Below are positions 1-11,709 of a stretch of DNA of 64,000 nucleotides, one piece after another. The notes beneath the pieces are model-generated. The model was not told the origin of the DNA, searched no databases, and saw nothing but the letters and a program-made list of their open reading frames with translations. Within the stretch, counting starts at the first letter, position 1, and every line of letters starts with the position of its first letter. Made by a program: the position numbers and the translations under genes. This DNA comes from Syncephalis fuscata (taxonomy: Eukaryota > Zoopagomycota > Zoopagomycetes > Zoopagales > Piptocephalidaceae): positions 310,001-374,000 of the forward strand of contig JAHLTZ010000002.1 of the NCBI GenBank assembly GCA_025786725.1, given 5' to 3'.

Positions 1-1299
1 GCAATCCTGCTTGTGTTGATGCTGCACATGATGTTGGCTGTCCGTTTGTCATTACCGTACATATGTTGGGAACATATGGTAAGTGTATTAGAAAGAATGT
101 AATTATATGTAACAATGTAATATCTAGGCCATGGGGTGCAACCTTATATACCAAACAACATGCAGCCTATGCCGCCCACATATGAGAATGTAGGCTTTAT
201 TGATCGTCTATACGACAAAATTATTTTGCCTGGAAAAGTATTTTTTGCTATAAAAGAAATTTTGAAAAAAAGAGAGGTCACAATGTCCAAGGCAGGTATT
301 GCACCATACAGTGGATTCGCGGATCTTTGGAGGCACGGATTTATATTGGTTAATAGCTTTATTGGCTTTGAGGTAATGGCACGATTGCGCTTTTAATAAT
401 ACCTAATGATGTTTGTGTAGACGCCTCAACCTTTGCCATCCAACACATTTATGATTGGTCCGCACATATCAAATGCCGTTGAAGCACTGCCTGACGAGCT
501 TGCCGAATTCTTGGATACCCATAAACGCACCGTTTATGTAGGATTTGGGACTGCCTCTGTTTTGCCAATTCATCGTGTTTCAAAAATACTTTATTCATTG
601 CTTGCTGCTCATAGAGATGGTCTGCTTGACGGTGTTATCTGGGGATTAGTGCGGACAGCTGATAACAAAGAATCGATACCGCAAACAATTACCATTGATG
701 GTGTCGACCATAGTGTTGAGGATATGCGTTCTGGAAAGCATCCAGTAATTCGTCTGCTTGATAATGCACCACAGCGTGCTGTATTAGCGCATCCATCTAC
801 TCAGCTGTTTGTTACACACTGCGGCATTAGCTCTATTTACGAAACACTTTACGCTGGAGTGCCAGTTCTTGGCCTTCCAGGCTTTGGTGATCAAATAATC
901 AATGCAAACAAAATGGCTGAACACAAAGCAGGTTTATGGCTGTCTAAGAAGGAGATTAGCCATGACACTTTGAGCGATGCCTTCCATCGACTACTGTCAC
1001 CTGGATCGGAGGAAGCTAAAGAGATCCGTACCAACATTAACCGTCTTCAGCGTATGTTTCATATGGCTAATCGTGATCACAATCGTGGTGCTGATCTTGT
1101 TGAGCTGGCCGCCATCCCCGGTGCTATTCTAGCGCACGAAAGTGCGGATTTCCGCATGCCATGGTGGAAAGCCGGCAACTATGATCTATACGCCTTTATA
1201 CTTTTAATTGTTGCTACATCAATCTATCTGTTTGTTTCTGTCGTGAGATATGGATTTGGTATACTGCGTCTTAAGCAGAAGAAACAAAAGCAAGCCTAA
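1..1299 (+). CDS. UDP-glycosyltransferase, 3' part (cut by left edge)
   Basis: This is the C-terminal part of a membrane-anchored UDP-sugar glycosyltransferase (GT1-like) that transfers a sugar to a small acceptor, probably at the ER. I see three exons: 1-78, 128-372 and 421-1299, with GT-AG introns of 49 and 48 nt; the reading frame is continuous across both. The nucleotide-sugar-binding region is recognisable as FVTHCG followed by YETLYAGVPVLGLPGFGDQ. Near the C-terminus is one hydrophobic segment (AFILLIVATSIYLFVSVV) followed by a lysine-rich cytosolic tail, as in ER-anchored UGTs. The N-terminus lies outside the window. The whole segment is repeated in inverted orientation at 50286-52092, where the gene is complete; the two proteins differ at only two residues in the last 288 (GISS/GIGS and DQII/DQLI). 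Acceptor substrate unknown. Confidence 0.9.
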
Positions 1300-1456
1300 A
1301 GTGTTTTGATTTGAGATTAAAAGTACTGTAAGCTAATAAAACGCAGCTTATGGTACCAAATAAAACAGCAACATTTTATTTGTTAAAATCAAAATTATTA
1401 CTATTTGCAATTAATGAACCAAACAAACTGTTTATTTGTCTACTCAATTTGCTATT
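1..1456 (+). repeat. Arm 1 of a near-identical inverted duplication
   Basis: Positions 1-1456 match the reverse complement of 50129-51584 with no length change: paired positions sum to 51585 at both the left edge and the stop codon. I found at least five substitutions, three of them clustered at 824-830. Similarity stops about 155 bp past the UGT stop codon. The other end of the duplication lies outside the window. Confidence 0.92.
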
Positions 1457-2189
1457 ACCTTATTATAGCCATTAATTTTCCATTAAACAATATTCTATTA
1501 TTGGCTGCAATGTTATCCAGTTTAAATGTATTCATCTGCTTCAACAGTTATCGCACTTGGTGTTAATCACATGCACAACCTGTTTACTTTTAATCTTTAT
1601 TACGATTTTCGCTATTTAAAGGTAATAGTTTATACATTTTATAAAAACGAGACTTATATTGTTATGTTTCTAATTTTTAAATTGCAAATTAGATGGCCAA
1701 GCAACACCTTATCCTGGGGTTATTCCATACCGTTAATTACTGATGCCTATTAACACTTGCCTAACACTCAGAATACAATGCGTTTTTAGTCATACCATCA
1801 CAACATTATAATAATGCAAGCAAGGTAGTAACAATGGTTTATTTTTAGATCCTTTAATCAATACAATGGCTTTATATTTTGTTGTAATAATAATCTGCTA
1901 TATACATTTAACAATGCTTAGCCAATAGATAATAGTTATTTAGTCTATTTATAACAAAGTGATATTGTATAAACATAAATATGCTATAACTTTATTATTA
2001 TTACAGCTATTTATTAATCAATTATGCAATAATCCATAATATGCTGTTATATCAAATAAACATGTTGAAATTAATAAAAATAAAAAACGTTTAAGCAATT
2101 AAGCTGAATAAGCAATCTTTTAATAAGATTAGATGTGGAAAGAACATGATTCGCAATGTACAGCAAAAGTAATATGTGACAACTTTAAT
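1457..2189. other. AT-rich intergenic stretch, no gene seen
   Basis: Short AT-rich ORFs only. A 75-codon ORF at 1526-1753 has no recognisable domain and no coding-like composition. I see no RNA gene or strong promoter motif. Confidence 0.6.
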
Positions 2190-3835
2190 TAAACAGCACA
2201 ATTTTCAATATCCGATATCAGTGTTAATAAATTTTAAATAGTATTTTATGTTACTTACAATAGAATGCTAAATTTAATTATGATGTTGATGCAACAGTGT
2301 CGGTTTGATTTTTGTAGTAATAGGCGGTAAAAAATCAGAAGGCCTTGGTTCACCAATGGCCATTGTACTGAATATACTGTGCATGTTTCTGCTGGCATTA
2401 ACATCGCATTATTTATTTATTCATATAAACTATTGGTCTATTGCTTCATCGTCTAGAATATAACTATATTTCATTATTTTAATAATGACATCTTCTATGA
2501 CTACACTTGTCTTTAAGAAACATTGGCTTGATTATATTTCCTATTACACTCAGTAATTTATTGGCAGTATGCTCTATAACAACGACGTTTAATATTAAAT
2601 GGCATTAATATTTTTATTATATATTATTCTACTGATAAACATGTTTATACCAATAACTTGAATAGTAAACCGTCAATCAGTTTTTGCTACTAAGAAGTGT
2701 TATTGTCGATGCAGTGCTATGCCAAATTTATTTTAATAATCCAATAGTAAGTAGCAGATGATTCAAGTATTGTTTGCTGGTGCAATTATAACTAATTAAA
2801 CTTCACTTTGACTTCCACATTTGGAGTCCTCAAAGCAAAATTTGTTCCAATTCAAGTTGTACTGTTATGCACAACAAACGCAAGTATAATGTTTTCATTT
2901 GACTACTTTGCAATTCACGAGGCCAATTGTTGTTGTTGGCCATGCATAGGAAAATTGATCGAATGTTAATAGAAGCCATTGATTGCCATTCTGCATGTGT
3001 TGTTGCATCTATGTACATCATTGATTATTACGTCTGAATGGTTTCTTCTATTTTCTAATATTCTATTATTGCATTTTGGGCATATTTGTGATGTAAGATA
3101 AGATTAATATAATTATTATAAATGTCGTTTATTAAACAGTCACTTCCCCTATAGCCAATCTGACTAAATAAATGGTATTTTTAACGATTAATATCATAAT
3201 GACAATGTATATATTAAAGCAATAATGATGATAATTAATTGATTAAATTATTTTATTAATAATTACACATGAATTAATTAATGTTGGATGTAATATTATA
3301 CATGTTATAGTAATGGATAAGTGTTTAATTGTATTTAAAAGTGAAGGGGTGAAATGGATAAATGAAAATGTAAGAGTCAAAATACAATAGCTTCCTTTAC
3401 TTAATAGTTAATAAATAGACTCATGTAATTCAGTGTCAAAAGATCAAAGCTAACATTCTTTACTTGATTGAACTACACATTGTTGTTCTACTAAACAAGG
3501 AGCTGGATGGTGAGTGACATTAAATATCGAATTATAATGCTTGAATACTTTACGGCAACAATAATATGGATCAACATTTATTTATTGCTATTATTTATCT
3601 ATTGATTATATCTTATTGTAAGTAGCATGGAATATTATTTAACATTATTAACGCTGACATTAGATATTGAAAATTGTGCTGATTAATTGACACTAATTAA
3701 TTCAATTGGAGTTAATGTAGCACTACAACAAATAACACTTTTCAGTAGTAAAAACTGATTGATCGTTTGTTATTCGAGTTATGGATCTTTTTGTTTTTAG
3801 TTTGAGGCTAAGGAGTCAAAGTACAGTAGCTTCTT
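2190..3835. repeat. Repeat element copy 1, long inverted ends, non-coding
   Basis: About 2197-3113 is a direct, roughly 90-95% copy of 29318-30210, and about 2921-3410 is repeated at 53863-54315. The right end (3600-3800) is the inverse of 29195-29370, and also inversely matches the left part of this same copy near 2195-2265, so the element carries long terminal inverted repeats. A further degenerate copy of the same end sequence lies inside at 2655-2735, which suggests nesting. The motif AGTCAAAGTACAGTAGCT or close variants sits at 3376, 3813, 30484 and 54293. There is no ORF above about 65 codons, so it is non-autonomous (MITE-like). The boundaries are approximate. Confidence 0.7.
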
Positions 3836-4019
3836 TCTTTTAATCACTTGACCCATTGACATCGAGCACACACACAAATACAACAAATATCTCCTTTTCT
3901 TCATTTTTTCCAAGTCATTTCTTTCTATTTTATAGCTATCACAGTTATTTCGCCTACCAATAAGGCATTTTTGTTTCTTTTGCACAGTTCACTGATGCGG
4001 TGTCTTTTACCGTCGAACC

Positions 4020-6153
4020 ATGTCACCTACGAAGAAAAATGGTCGCCGACGCAACAAAAGCGGAAAGTCTGCAAATTCAAGCGAGAAGTCGACGCCACCG
4101 ACTGATGCATTAACTGCCGCAGCACTTTGCGCTAACAGCAAAAGCTACGACAAACCGTCTGAAAACAATAGAGATGGTGAAGCATTTCTACGTGCTTGCT
4201 TTCCTGGACTGCCCATCGCGCGACTAAAGTCGGCCGTTGGTCGATGCGATGGCGATATGGAGCGTATTATGGACTGGTTACTTGGCGAGCTGCATGAAAA
4301 CGAGGGCGAGCTACAATATGCCCTACGTTTATCGCCTGATACGCCGTCAACCTCTTCGTCTGAAGATTCACCACGACAAGCATACAATATATCGTCAAAT
4401 TTAGCAACAAAGTCTGAAAATGGTCTATCTATTGATTCGTTGACCGGTTCTGAACAAGCAAGTTATCCAGCATCGACTATAACTGCTACATCCAATGCGT
4501 CTGGTAATTCATCGTCTACTCCTTCCGCGAAAAGCAGTAATAGCAGCCGACGTAAAAACAAAACGTCGCGTGCCTTGCATATCGACGAGTTCTTGGCAAG
4601 CCGTAATGTGACATCATCTGGATCGACAGCATGGCCAGATTCATCTGATGATTATTCGTATACTGATGCCACAACAAACAGCAATCGTAATTGCTGGTCA
4701 GAAATTGAGCGAATGACACACCATTTGGCCGTAATATTTCCTCAAATATCACGCGATGTCATCAAATCAACACTACACACCAACCGACTTGATGTGGAGG
4801 CCACAGTGGCACAATTGGCCGATCCATCAACTCAAGCTGCCTTATCGACACCTATTGCATCACCGACTCGTTCCAACGCTCGTGGTCTGGCTCGTTGGCG
4901 GCCAGATAACAATAAAAGCAGTGCTAAGACGCAAAAATCTAGTGAAAAAGCAACAGCGCCACCACTACAGCTGTGCAAGAGCCTGAAGATGAAGCGACAA
5001 AGCTAGATGCGGCACTTTGTCAGCTAACTACAATATTGCCCAGTCATGATGTGGATACACTTGTTGAAGCATTGATTCATTGCAATCTTAAGGTAGATGC
5101 AGCTATCAACCATCTACTAACAGCTGGAGCAAATAACAGTAAAGTTAAGCCAATGATTCAAAATAGGCCGATCAATCCACCCAGGTCAAAACAAAAGCCA
5201 CCTACACCTTCTATAGGCGTATCAAATCAAAAAACTACTCAGCAACAACAGGATTTCTGGGCTGCCCATCGCTTTCAACGTGAAGCAAATCCAACATTTG
5301 TACGTAAAGCAACAGTTACAACAACAAGTTTCAAATCCACCAACGATAAACGTACTTTGTCTAACCCATCTCCATGGCAAACTATTAAATCCAATCGACT
5401 AGCAAATAATGGGTCTGACGTTGATATTAATGCATCTTCTGTAGAAGATGGTATTGAAATCGATAACCAAGATCCAGATACGTGTACACAATATGCCGTA
5501 AATTATTATGAAAAGCGTAATGAAGCATTTCGTCGTGCTGCACAAGCATTCCGAGGGCGCAATCGTAATGGTGCTTTTGGCGGCGCACTAGCTGCTTTCT
5601 ATGCCTCTGAAGCAAGTGTTTTAATATCATTATGATCATTTATTAACATTTGCTGCTATTTATTAATTATTGACATTATTAGGGGCGTGATCATGATGCA
5701 CGTATGCGTGAATGGAATACACGTGCAGCTATTGGTGTACTGCGCTCTTTCCAGTAAGTTGATTGTATTTTATTTTATTTTTACTTAATCAATTCTGTAG
5801 AAAACAATGGCGTGATGATTATGTTGTAGATTTGCACTATATGACAGTTGATCAAGCACTTGAAGTTGCCTTACTTGCCGTACAGGATTGGGCAACTATA
5901 GAACGCAAAACAGCCGGTAAGTAACTTGCATTGGTATTATTTGGCGTGTTATTTATATTCATGGCATTTTATAGTTAAATCAGATATTCGTCCATTACGA
6001 ATTGTCACCGGTGCTGGTTCACACTCGCATGATGGCCGTGCCAAATTATTCCCCCGTGTCCAACGAGGCTTGCGTGAGGCTGGTTGGCAAGTAACCGCCA
6101 TTGATAAAGGCTCATTTATGGTGAAGAATCCTCGACCACTAATTAATGGCTAA
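4020..6153 (+). CDS. CUE-CUE-CUE-SMR protein, Cue2/N4BP2-like endonuclease
   Basis: It resembles yeast Cue2 and metazoan N4BP2, SMR-domain endonucleases that cleave mRNA at stalled ribosomes (no-go decay), with CUE domains binding ubiquitin. A basic Ser-rich N-terminus leads to a first CUE-like helix bundle (LRACFPGLPIARLKSAVG), a second (HLAVIFPQISRDVIKSTL) and a third (LTTILPSHDVDTLVEALI). These are followed by a DUF1771 stretch (AAFYASEGRDHDARM) and an SMR domain with the catalytic D-x-H as DLHYMT and the GAGSHSHDG loop. Exons: 4020-4920, 4971-5611, 5683-5753, 5801-5916, 5975-6153. The first intron (4921-4970, GTGCTA donor) is inferred from the frame change. The second (5612-5682) is a GC-AG intron; only that donor keeps the conserved frame. 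All exons join in frame and end with TAA. Confidence 0.85.
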
Positions 6154-6368
6154 TGACCTATCAGTCTACATAGAAATATATATACACATACGTCTAATAC
6201 ACGGGGAGTAACGTTAATTTATTCCAACTTCACGTCAACAACAGTTTTTCCTTGTATTTGTGACGCACTCTTGCGGGTCGTCCCTCCTTTTCTAGCTTAT
6301 TTCTCGTTGTAACGTGTAATAAATATACGTATTTTATTACTACCATTTAGTGCTAATGCAACAATAGT

Positions 6369-6412
6369 TGTTTTTATTGTTATTGTTATTGTTATTGTTA
6401 TTATTATTCTTT
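6369..6412. repeat. TTATTG-type microsatellite
   Basis: Tandem TTATTG units lie just past the converging 3' ends of the Cue2-like and uL11m genes. Confidence 0.8.
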
Positions 6413-6462
6413 ATAATAGTGCTCATCTTGGAACATATAAATAACGTATATAGATGAAACGT

Positions 6463-6911
6463 TTAATATACTACTTTTAAGCCTATCGAACGAGCTGATC
6501 CGATAATTGCTCCACAAATAGCTTTTAATGATAGATGGCCCATATCAGGATCTTTTTGTTTTAGTTCGGCAATCGCGTATATATGCTTAATTGACACCTC
6601 GCCTACTGTCGTTTGTCCGGGCGTGGACGCACCCTTCTTTACACCGGCTGCATTCTTTAATAGAAACGCAGTGGGCGGTGTTTTTACGGCAAAGGTAAAT
6701 GTTCGATTCGAGTTGATTGTAATACGTACAGGTAGCGGTGTACCAGGCTGTATATTACTTGTGCGATCGTTGAATTGTTTGCAGAAATCCATCGATTTGA
6801 TACCACGTTGACCCAATGCAGGGCCTACAGGTGGCGATGGGCTAGCCTGGCCCGCTGGCACCATTAGCTTAGTAGATTAGAAGCGGTCGAAGCCGCTTTA
6901 CGTGAAGCCAT
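6463..6911 (-). CDS. Mitochondrial large-subunit ribosomal protein uL11m
   Basis: It is the mitochondrial homologue of bacterial L11, part of the GTPase-associated stalk base of the large subunit. The protein contains the family signature PAGQASPSPPVGPALGQRG, then DFCKQFNDRT and the C-terminal RNA-binding part ending SARSIGLKVVY. An ATG at 6911 gives MASRKAASTASNLL, the expected N-terminal length. The frame is broken by one base near 6870, just before the conserved LMVPAGQ. One extra A in that run would join the two parts as NLLKLMVPAGQ, matching the family. A 47-nt intron (ending CCAG) would also rejoin the frame, but it would delete the conserved KLMVPA strand, so I prefer a sequence error. 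The gene is convergent with the Cue2-like gene. Confidence 0.85.
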
Positions 6912-7167
6912 TGCTTTGAGAAAAGAAGCGTAAAGCCAAAAAAAGAAAAAGAGAAGAAAGTAAACTGGCTATTGTCACCACTACACGGTCATCAGATCCT
7001 ATGACCTCATTATTCGATTTACGTCTTTCTCTTTCACTTCACTTTCACTTTTCGTCGTTACTAGCTTCTTTCTTTCATCTATCGCTGTATCGACACTTTA
7101 CACGCTTTATCTTTCTGGTTACCGCTTTTGACTGTTTGTTATTGCTATATTTGTTTATTGCTTTGCC

Positions 7168-7565
7168 ATGGCAGGTGGAATGATATTTCTTGTTGGCTTT
7201 ATCACAGCCGGTCTTGCGGCAGTGGGCTTTGTACTTAGTCCCAAGGGTCCTAACCAAGTGTAAGTGGATAGCTGTTTAAATAGCTGTAATACGTTAGCAG
7301 TATTAGTATTATCCAACTAATAATGAATATAGTCTATATCGTACAATGATTCTTATGACTTTGGTATGCATGTATTTGATGTAAGTTGTATTATTGTCAA
7401 ACTACTTTTATTATTATTGCTGTTGTTGTTGTTACAGCCATTATTAATTTATATTATAAATGTAGGTGGGCCATTACCTATCTCGCGCAACTTCATCCGT
7501 TAATTTCGCCTCGCCGATCTGACCTTAAGCCCGAACACTTTAAGCATCTTGGCTCAGATCTATAA
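7168..7565 (+). CDS. VMA9: V-type ATPase V0 subunit e (Vma9-like)
   Basis: This is a small two-helix membrane subunit of the vacuolar proton pump V0 sector. Three exons: 7168-7259, 7333-7380 and 7466-7565. The spliced product begins MAGGMIFLVGFITAGLAAVG (first membrane helix), passes through LSPKGPNQVLYRTMILMTL, and has a second helix ending WAITYLAQLHPLISPRRSDL. LHPLxxPRRSDLxPE is the family hallmark shared with yeast Vma9. It is about 79 residues, the usual size. The start is the only ATG in frame before the first helix. The gene lies head-to-tail after an intergenic stretch shared with uL11m. Confidence 0.88.
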
Positions 7566-7684
7566 GAAGTTTCCATCTGTTAGAATGTCCACTACTGCAA
7601 GTGAACATCCTACACATTGGAATAGTGCTATTAGTTATTGTTACTATTCATTACATTTGTTATAAAATGTTTATTAAATGTCGT

Positions 7685-8727
<1,043 letters not shown>

Positions 8728-8887
8728 AGTAGGTTAAACGAGTGGACTATGCTATTAAAAGATGCCACAACACTATTAGAAAGTGATAAAATAAATAATT
8801 ACACTTGGATTAAACAGTTACTTATTACTACACACTTTATAGCAAAGTTAATTAAACAAAGTAGACAAGTCTTTAGTAGTTTAATAA

Positions 8888-10404
8888 TTAAGGTTTTGAA
8901 AGTTGAATAACTGCGTATTCACCATTGACCATCCAGTCGGGACAAGAAAGTGAAAGTACTTCAGATTTGCCGGTTTCTAAACCGACTACGATATCTGCTT
9001 TACACGTACGCAGGGCTACCAAAGGAGGTGCACCTGCACTAGTATGAAGAGGACCGATAGCTTCGGTAAATGGTGTATCCGGTGCCCAAGAGCAATCGTA
9101 GACTAGCTTACGATAATTAAGATCTCCCTTGTAGATGCATAAAGACGATTGTTGTAGCTCTTGCCATAGCTGTGGCGCTTGAGTTGGCAAGTGCCAGAAT
9201 GCATACGGTGTTGTCCAGAAGGTATTTGTTTCGAGGGACCAACGACCTGATGCTAAATGGGAACGCCAACGTCCAACCATTTCAGCTAGTAATGCACTAT
9301 TAGATAGTGTGGTAAAGCATTCAAGCTTTATTAGCGCATCAAGCATCCAGTCCAGGTCAAGCTTTATTACATCGGAAACAAACCACGGTATACTTTTAGC
9401 ATGTAAATAAACCTTCTGTGCACGACCACTCTGTACAAGCCAGTCAGCCAAAAGTAAATCACAAAATAATTCAAATCCTAGCACTGCCATTAGTTTATAT
9501 AGCATTAAATGATCGGGTCATTACCTGCATTATCGAGAATGATATCAATACGTTATTTTTTAGTGTGGCAACTAGTGTCCAAATATCGTCTAGATCATTG
9601 GCGATAGTATGATGGTGAGCGTCTTCTGCTGTCTTGCTCGCTTGTAGATCGGCTGCCTGTTCAGCGTTCAAATCGGGTAGTAGTGAAAGATCGGTCCGAT
9701 TGCCCCACAAACTAATGGTGGCTAGTTCGAAAAATGCTTTTTGTTGCGTAGTGATATCGCTTGTAGCTGCATCGCGTAATATAGCGTGAAGTTGTTTAAC
9801 AAGTAAGTTGATACTTGTTGCGCTATGTTCTAGTGCTTCTTGCTTTTGTCGTGCAAATGGATCATATGTCTGCCAGTGGATCGATTGAGCGAAAAATCCA
9901 CGTACTCGGCGATACATATAACACTCGCTTACAAGCCACGGAACACTTAGCCAGGAACCGTTTGGAAAATATTCCTTTAATAGTTGATTCCATATATCGC
10001 TATCGCCGTCACTATCTGATTCAATTGCTCTGATATACAAGTATATTAGTATGTATCAAAGCGCTATTTTATTTATCGTACGTTAGTTTACGGTCACGCT
10101 GTAGCTCATAACGAAGCTCTCCTAGCTTGTTCAGTAGCTTCTTTGCCTCTTCACGCTTTTCTTGACGCACCTCTTCCGCAGGTTGGTCGTCTTTCGTGGT
10201 CGTTTTACCATAAAGCTCATAATTACTACGAACCAAGTCGTCAACTGTTTTGGCCAGAATAACCGGAAGTCGTTTGGTTATTGTTGTAAATGCAAAGGAA
10301 TTACGATGCTTTCCACACAAGGGAGAGCAGGGTGGGGTTGCTGGTGTAAACGTATTCATGATTGCAATGTACTTGTGCAAGTGTTGCCAATCGTGTGAGT
10401 TCAA
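8888..10404 (-). CDS. DUF89/ARMT1-family damage-control phosphatase
   Basis: It belongs to the DUF89 family (human ARMT1, yeast YMR027W), metal-dependent phosphatases acting on damaged sugar phosphates. Exons: 10082-10404, 9525-10029 and 8888-9477; introns of 52 and 47 nt. Family features are RLPVILAKTVDDL near the N-terminus, WLVSECYMYRR, and the metal-site region DIILDNAGFELFCDLLLADW. The last motif is split by the second intron. Upstream of it the frame is off by one base near 9552: reading switches from LKNN to the RIDIILDNAG frame with no possible acceptor site between, so one base seems to be missing. The start could be the ATG at 10404 or the one at 10359, since the first 15 residues are not conserved. 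It is divergent from the secreted-protein pair downstream. Confidence 0.82.
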
Positions 10405-10622
10405 CTATGCATTAAAAGAAACTACAAGCTTTTACGGATATTCTATGGTATCCAAATATAGCAATTGATAATTTGAGCACATTGATTCTATCAATAAATA
10501 TAACTGACAATCAAATGACATCCAACAAAGTAAACATCTTAAATTATGCAATGTGCAATGGATCGTCGATAATTATTTTTGTCTTTATTTCATTTTTTTA
10601 TCTAACCGCTAAATACTAAGCA

Positions 10623-10907
10623 ATGCATTTTGTTATCCTAGCAATTGCTGCTATTGTTATCCACGCTAGTGGTGTTTATTGCAGATTAAATAGCCATGTT
10701 GTCCCAATCGTATCTAATAGCTGTGCAAACGATATGAACGCTTTTATACAGCATCGACTTAGTCGCACACGCCTTGCAATGAGTGTTCGTGTCAATGGCT
10801 GGTTTATCAATGCTGATGCTAACTGGTGTCAAGGTGTTGGTAGCTACAACACTCGGCCCGTTGCTTTTATCTGTACTAGACAAGCGTCTCTTGTTAACGA
10901 GTTCTAA
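10623..10907 (+). CDS. Small secreted three-cysteine protein A
   Basis: A 94-residue protein of unknown function. It has a clear signal peptide (FVILAIAAIVIHASGVYC) and then a mature part of about 74 residues. Three cysteines in the mature part are spaced C-x34-C-x14-C. The first is followed by xxDM, the second is preceded by W, and the third is preceded by a YxxxPVxxx stretch. The protein encoded at 11389-11709 has the same spacing and landmarks, so the two are paralogues on the same strand about 480 bp apart. No intron is needed. I cannot link it to a named family; a secreted effector-like or cell-wall role is only a guess. Confidence 0.65.
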   Translation: MHFVILAIAAIVIHASGVYCRLNSHVVPIVSNSCANDMNAFIQHRLSRTRLAMSVRVNGWFINADANWCQGVGSYNTRPVAFICTRQASLVNEF

Positions 10908-11388
10908 ATGATCCATTGGTAAGTTGTCGCTATTCTAATAGAATTTGATATTAATCATGTTAGTTTAGACACCACGAGTATCCTCCATTGCTATGGGTCC
11001 ATATAGATGCATTGTCAACACCGTTTGATCTACACAATAGATAAGGCGTTCATATTTAGAATATTAATTTCAAAATAAAAAATACTGTTAGAAATTGATT
11101 GGATAAATTATTTTGACTATACAATCATCTACGTGTTTAGTAAACCTCGTGCAATTCTATCAGGAGTATAGTAATAACGTGTGTATTTGATCTATTGGAG
11201 TTATTATGCAGCATGGCATTGGCTAAAATAAAAACTCCGATGATGACGGAAGTTAAAATTGCATATTGATTTGCGTATGAAAATCACAATAAATTCAAAT
11301 ACTTTATTCTTGAACTCCTTTACTAAACAATTATTGTTGCATTTAAGTCACTATAACCTAGATATACATAGATTTAGATTGAACTGAA

Positions 11389-11709
11389 ATGCATATAACT
11401 GCGTTTGTTTGTACCACCATTGTAGCAGCTTTTTTTATTGTGCTTAGCGTCGAATTGGCGATAGCAATCGAGGATGACGACTGGTTTGATTTCGGTTGTA
11501 GTAGCGATATGACGCATCTAGTTAAAACGAAGATCAACACGTTACCAGCATGGAAAAAAGTGAAAATCAAGGATACATTTTCTTCTTCTAGAAATGGTTG
11601 GTGCCATACTAATGGCTTTTATGCCGATTATCCCGTAGTGTACAGCTGTACGCTGCTAACTCATTTAGCCGATGAAATGATTGATAATTTTACGGTATTA
11701 ATTAAATGA
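11389..11709 (+). CDS. Small secreted three-cysteine protein B
   Basis: A 106-residue protein, paralogous to the one at 10623-10907. The N-terminus is a signal peptide (ITAFVCTTIVAAFFIVLSV) ending near ALA, followed by an acidic EDDDWFDF stretch. The mature cysteines are spaced C-x34-C-x14-C, exactly as in the neighbour. Shared landmarks are CxxDM, WC, GxYxxxPVxxxC and a leucine-rich end. Apart from those positions the sequences are quite diverged, which points to an old tandem duplication or fast evolution. Function unknown. Confidence 0.65.
   Translation: MHITAFVCTTIVAAFFIVLSVELAIAIEDDDWFDFGCSSDMTHLVKTKINTLPAWKKVKIKDTFSSSRNGWCHTNGFYADYPVVYSCTLLTHLADEMIDNFTVLIK

Noticed and set aside
1526-1753. 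75-codon ORF after the first glycosyltransferase gene
   Set aside because: AT-driven composition, no domain, and absent from the matching flank of the other copy.
4145-4387. Antisense ORF inside the Cue2-like gene
   Set aside because: Shadow of the CUE-region coding frame; no independent support.
6864-6911. 47-nt intron in uL11m that would rejoin the frame
   Set aside because: It would remove KLMVPA, which is highly conserved and clearly encoded here; a missing base explains the data better.
9540-9560. Programmed -1 frameshift at the A-run in the ARMT1 gene
   Set aside because: Slipping at the A-run leads straight into a TAA; the required shift lies after it, so a missing base is simpler.
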